This document shows positions 6,001-8,271 of a stretch of 8,271 nucleotides of DNA, one piece after another. Under the pieces are notes generated by a model. The model had not been told where the DNA came from. It worked only from the letters and a program-made list of their open reading frames with translations, and did no database searches. The stretch is taken from positions 1 through 8,271 of the forward strand of contig CALLUT010000046.1 in the NCBI GenBank assembly GCA_938010495.1, written 5' to 3'. Within the stretch, counting starts at the first letter, position 1. Every line of letters begins with the position of its first letter. The DNA comes from Candidatus Absconditabacterales bacterium (GTDB lineage Bacteria; Patescibacteria; JAEDAM01; Absconditabacterales; Absconditicoccaceae). The position numbers and the translations under genes were made by a program.

Positions 6001-8271
6001 TTACCCTAAAATGCTATCAAAAAACTTTCTAAGCCTTCCAATTAATGTCATACTTTCAGCATCAACTCATGTGCTTGGAAGAAATGCAGGAAGTTGATAT
6101 TTTCATAATCAATTATATCATTCATTTAATGTACTATTTTCAATTTCCTGAGTTCATTCGAGGTTTCTTTTACGAATTAATTCTAACAAATTAAAACTAT
6201 TTTCATCTCTTTCTTGATTTTCAACTGGCACATTTGAATTTTCTTCCTCATCTGAAACTGGTTCTATTTCTTCATCAACTTTGAAGTTAATTGATACATA
6301 ATCTTCTACTGGAGTAGTTTCCTCTTCTACAAAACTTTCTTCTTCTGGTGCTGAAGCATGTTCTACTGGACTATCATCTTCGCCATCTGGTGACCATCAA
6401 ACATATCAATCTACATCAAGACTCGATACTACTCACCTTGGTCTATATTCAGGAATTTCATCAAGTTCACATTGATTCGAAAGTAAGTTACATGAATACC
6501 CTCACATACAATCTAGATCTGATGAACAGTTTGGTACTGGACAATCTGATCATATTTTTTCTTCAAAAGGAATTTGAAGTCATCCATCTGATACAATAGC
6601 TTGCACAACAGCATTTGTTCATGCGATCACTAATGATCATTCAAATACATCATCAAAAGTAAATCATGCATCATATAAGGTATTTTGAGTTTCAAGAATA
6701 ATTTGGTCAATATCTTCACCATCAATATTTGTTGAGAAGTTATATACTGTTCAACTTATAAGTAATCATCAGTACTTCATTCATTCATCAAGTCATACTT
6801 CATAACATGTCTCCATAGTTCATCATCAATCACCATCTGGTGCACACATTACTCAATTTCAAGAGAATCATGCATTACAACTACAAGCAAATCATCAAGC
6901 AACATTTGTACATGTAGCATCAATACTACAATTGTCTGTACCTAATGAACATTCGTTAATATCAGTCTCACAAGTAGTTCCTGTATATCAATCTGGACAT
7001 GAACACTCATAAGTATCCACTCCATCAATACATGTTCATCAATTCATACATGGGTTTGGCAAACATTCATTATCTGCTGGGGCATCACAAACAGTCTCTA
7101 TAGTTTCAACATATGATCATCAATCAGTCAATATTCAATCAGTTGCTGAAAAATTAACTGTATATGTTCAATCTATTACTCAAGATACTGATACTTCATA
7201 ATTTCACAATGCATCAAGTTCAGGATAGTACGTATAAGTATTTGTTATATCATCTCATTGCAATACCACCGTTACATCAACTATTGAAAGATCAGTTGCA
7301 CTCACAAATCAATAAATAATTTTTTCTGAACATTCGTATGGATCAGTAATTTCTAACATAGAAACATTATTTGTATATTCACATTCAAATCATCATACAG
7401 TGTTATTACAAGTTTCTCAAGCGACACAATCATGTGTTCATAATATACACTCATTACTATCTATTTCACAAGTATCTCATTGATATCAATCAGGACATGC
7501 ACACTCATAAGTATCTACTCATGTGTCAGAACATATTCAAGAATTTTGACACGGATTTTCTGCACAGCTATCTCAATCTTCACATATAAATCATCAATCC
7601 ATATTAACACATTGTTCTCATTGAATACACGTGTCTGTTCATGATACACATTCGTCGATATCCAATTCGCAATTATCACCTTCGTATCAATCAGGACACG
7701 TACATAAGTATGAATCAATTCATGTGTCAGCACACACTCATCAATTTTCACATGGATCAGGATTACAATCATTTTGAGTTTCATCATCCGAACACGTAAA
7801 TGATCATATTGTGTTGATACAAATTTGTTCTTCTCAACAATCATCTGTTCATTCTGCACATTCATCTACATCACTACAAGCAAATCATCATGAAGTATTA
7901 TTACAGGTATATCATAATCAACAATCATCTGTTCATTCAGCACATTCGTCTATATCAAGACATTCCCATGATCAATTTGTATTAGAACATGTTTCTCCAC
8001 TTGTACAGTCATCTGTTCATTCTGCACATTCATCGATATCATCACAGGTGTATCAGTCTCATACAAATCAAAGATCACACGCACAGATAAATCATCAATC
8101 AGTATCACTACACAATGCATCCACATCACAAGTATCAGTACCAAGAGTACATTCATCAATATTTGTACACATAAATCATCAATCGGTGTTTGTACATGTT
8201 TCTCAACTAGTACAATCATGTGTTCCTAGTGTACATTCATCTACATCAGTTTCACAAGTAGATCATATATA
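6001..8271 (-). CDS. Large EGF-module surface protein with LPSTG motif (N-terminus outside window, table 25)
   Basis: 756 codons run from the window edge to TAA (6003-6001). About 74 of 88 glycines are TGA. Order, numbered from the window edge: eleven EGF-like modules (residues 9-298 and 402-476), mostly opening with the calcium-binding signature D-[IV]-D-E-C; an Ig-like beta domain between them (about 304-395, with LGNYEVSV and GTYTVNFSATDG); an uncharacterised beta-rich domain (about 486-576); a Cys-rich stretch (577-601, CSSDLDC..GYSC); an acidic Pro/Glu/Asp linker (about 628-690); and LPSTG at 731-735 followed by 21 residues with a short amphipathic basic helix. EGF and Ig-like modules are extracellular, so this is probably an exported adhesin or stalk; the signal peptide would lie outside the window. 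Six EGF modules lack the last two Cys. No hydrophobic C-terminal anchor follows LPSTG. Attachment to a host or partner cell is an inference from the lifestyle of these phyla. Confidence 0.93.
6067..6081 (-). other. LPSTG sortase-like motif
   Basis: Residues 731-735, with the Gly encoded by TGA. It lies 21 residues before the stop, the expected position for a cell-wall sorting signal. The following residues (VDAESMTLIGRLRKFFDSILG without the usual long hydrophobic stretch) make only a weak match to a classical sorting signal. An acidic Pro/Glu/Asp linker some 40 residues upstream would suit a wall-spanning segment. Confidence 0.5.
6844..7068 (-). other. Complete EGF modules 10 and 11
   Basis: Module 10, residues 402-435 (Cys 403, 408, 414, 423, 425, 434; CMNGGTC, CSCPDGYTGTTC). 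Module 11, residues 437-476 (DINEC, Cys 441, 448, 454, 463, 465, 476), a full cbEGF. Both have six Cys, so the missing-cysteine pattern is confined to the upstream block. Confidence 0.85.
7087..7362 (-). other. Ig-like beta-sandwich domain
   Basis: Residues about 304-395. Alternating hydrophobic strands, an LGNYEVSVSG turn and GTYTVNFSATDG resemble bacterial Ig-like or CARDB-type domains of surface proteins. Two Cys (314 and 395) near its ends could form a disulfide. The family assignment is approximate. Confidence 0.55.
7378..7461 (-). other. Half-EGF module 9 (four Cys)
   Basis: Residues 271-298, opening DSNEC, Cys 275, 282, 288 and 297, ending GGFECE. It leads into the Ig-like domain instead of another EGF. 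Confidence 0.75.
7465..7662 (-). other. Half-EGF module 7 followed by complete EGF module 8
   Basis: Residues 204-231 (DIDECVSGTDTC..., Cys 208, 215, 221, 230) form a four-Cys unit. Residues 234-269 (Cys 236, 241, 247, 257, 259, 268; CACPDGYQGDTC) form a complete six-Cys EGF. This repeats the short-then-complete alternation seen earlier. Confidence 0.8.
7666..7773 (-). other. Complete six-Cys EGF module 6 (non-cbEGF type)
   Basis: Residues 167-202. C-x4-C-x5-C-x9-C-x-C-x8-C with CENGGVC, CTCPDGYEGDNC: the classic bacterial/Notch-like EGF pattern. GG and the DGY glycine are TGA codons. Confidence 0.85.
7789..8040 (-). repeat. Three tandem 84-bp units encoding four-cysteine half-EGF modules
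   Basis: Units at 8040-7957, 7956-7873 and 7872-7789 are each exactly 28 codons and begin D-[IV]-DECAEGTDDC, then a third Cys and a [GS]-[FW]-x-C end. DNA identity is high over the first 12 codons and lower over the rest, so the array probably arose by recent duplication. Each unit has four cysteines; the C-x-C...C half of an EGF domain is absent. Confidence 0.8.
8041..8163 (-). other. Complete calcium-binding EGF module (module 2)
   Basis: Residues 37-77 of the partial protein: NIDEC opening, six Cys (41, 48, 54, 63, 65, 76), DTDGGFIC before the C-x-C pair, and GDGYTC at the end. This is the standard cbEGF layout and the reference for the shortened modules on both sides. Calcium binding is expected from the D-x-D-E and D/N plus aromatic positions. 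Confidence 0.85.
8164..8247 (-). other. Half-EGF module 1 (four Cys)
   Basis: Residues 9-36, opening with DVDEC; Cys at 13, 20, 26 and 35. It runs directly into the complete module beginning NIDEC. The cysteine at residue 6 (STCE) just before it is probably the last Cys of another EGF module outside the window. Confidence 0.75.

Noticed and set aside
7515..8219. Two minus-strand ORFs (7515-7865 and 7950-8219) starting MNVQNEQ and similar
   Set aside because: They are in the wrong frame of the EGF repeats, open only because the DNA is repetitive. The EGF frame gives regular cysteine spacing.
7378..8247. CRISPR array or non-coding tandem repeat
   Set aside because: The repeats are in coding phase, vary at the protein level as EGF modules do, and have no uniform spacers.
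1..8271. Decayed pseudogenes or poor sequence quality, because nearly all genes contain TGA
   Set aside because: TGA is the only in-frame stop-type codon inside the frames, it falls on conserved glycines, and there are no frameshifts; decay would also produce TAA and TAG.
1..8271. UGA=Trp (table 4, Mycoplasma-like) or selenocysteine
   Set aside because: Invariant glycine loops in TrxB, MiaB and EGF domains would all be Trp, which is impossible for those folds. The number of UGA codons (about 144) and the lack of SECIS-like context exclude selenocysteine.

Overview
The window comes from an AT-rich bacterium that reads UGA as glycine (translation table 25), i.e. the candidate phyla Absconditabacteria (SR1) or Gracilibacteria. 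Read with the standard code it looks like gene wreckage; read with UGA=Gly it resolves into eight long, tightly packed genes with TAA or TAG stops. The proof is in thioredoxin reductase and MiaB, where in-frame TGA falls on invariant glycines of the FAD, NADPH and radical-SAM motifs. I count about 144 in-frame TGA codons. CGA and CGG codons in the two recognisable enzymes sit where Trp or another aromatic is expected rather than Arg, which suggests the second reassignment (CGA/CGG to Trp) that I recall being reported for Absconditabacterales.

Layout, left to right: (1) 1-728, minus, partial coiled-coil-rich protein of unknown function; (2) 849-1445, plus, membrane-anchored extracytoplasmic His-rich protein, divergent from (1); (3) 1450-1626, minus, UGA-free 58-residue protein, convergent with (2); an inverted repeat at 1687-1729 that looks like the trxB terminator; (4) 1790-2743, minus, thioredoxin reductase; (5, 6) 2889-3731 and 3731-4468, plus, two overlapping genes of unknown function that appear to be diverged tandem paralogs, divergent from trxB; (7) 4491-5981, minus, miaB, tRNA methylthiotransferase with an insertion of about 70 residues; (8) 6001-8271, minus, the C-terminal 756 residues of a large surface protein made of EGF-like modules, an Ig-like domain, an acidic linker and an LPSTG motif near the C-terminus. 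Genes 8 and 7 are 19 bases apart and probably co-transcribed.

The most unusual item is the EGF protein. Six of its eleven modules keep only the first four cysteines of a calcium-binding EGF domain and pass straight into the next module, so about 28-residue half-EGF units alternate with full six-cysteine EGF domains. Known members of these phyla live attached to other bacteria, so a host-attachment role is a reasonable inference but is not shown here. No tRNA, rRNA, CRISPR array, insertion sequence or phage gene was seen. No gap between genes exceeds 165 bases, and clear Shine-Dalgarno sequences are missing before every start.
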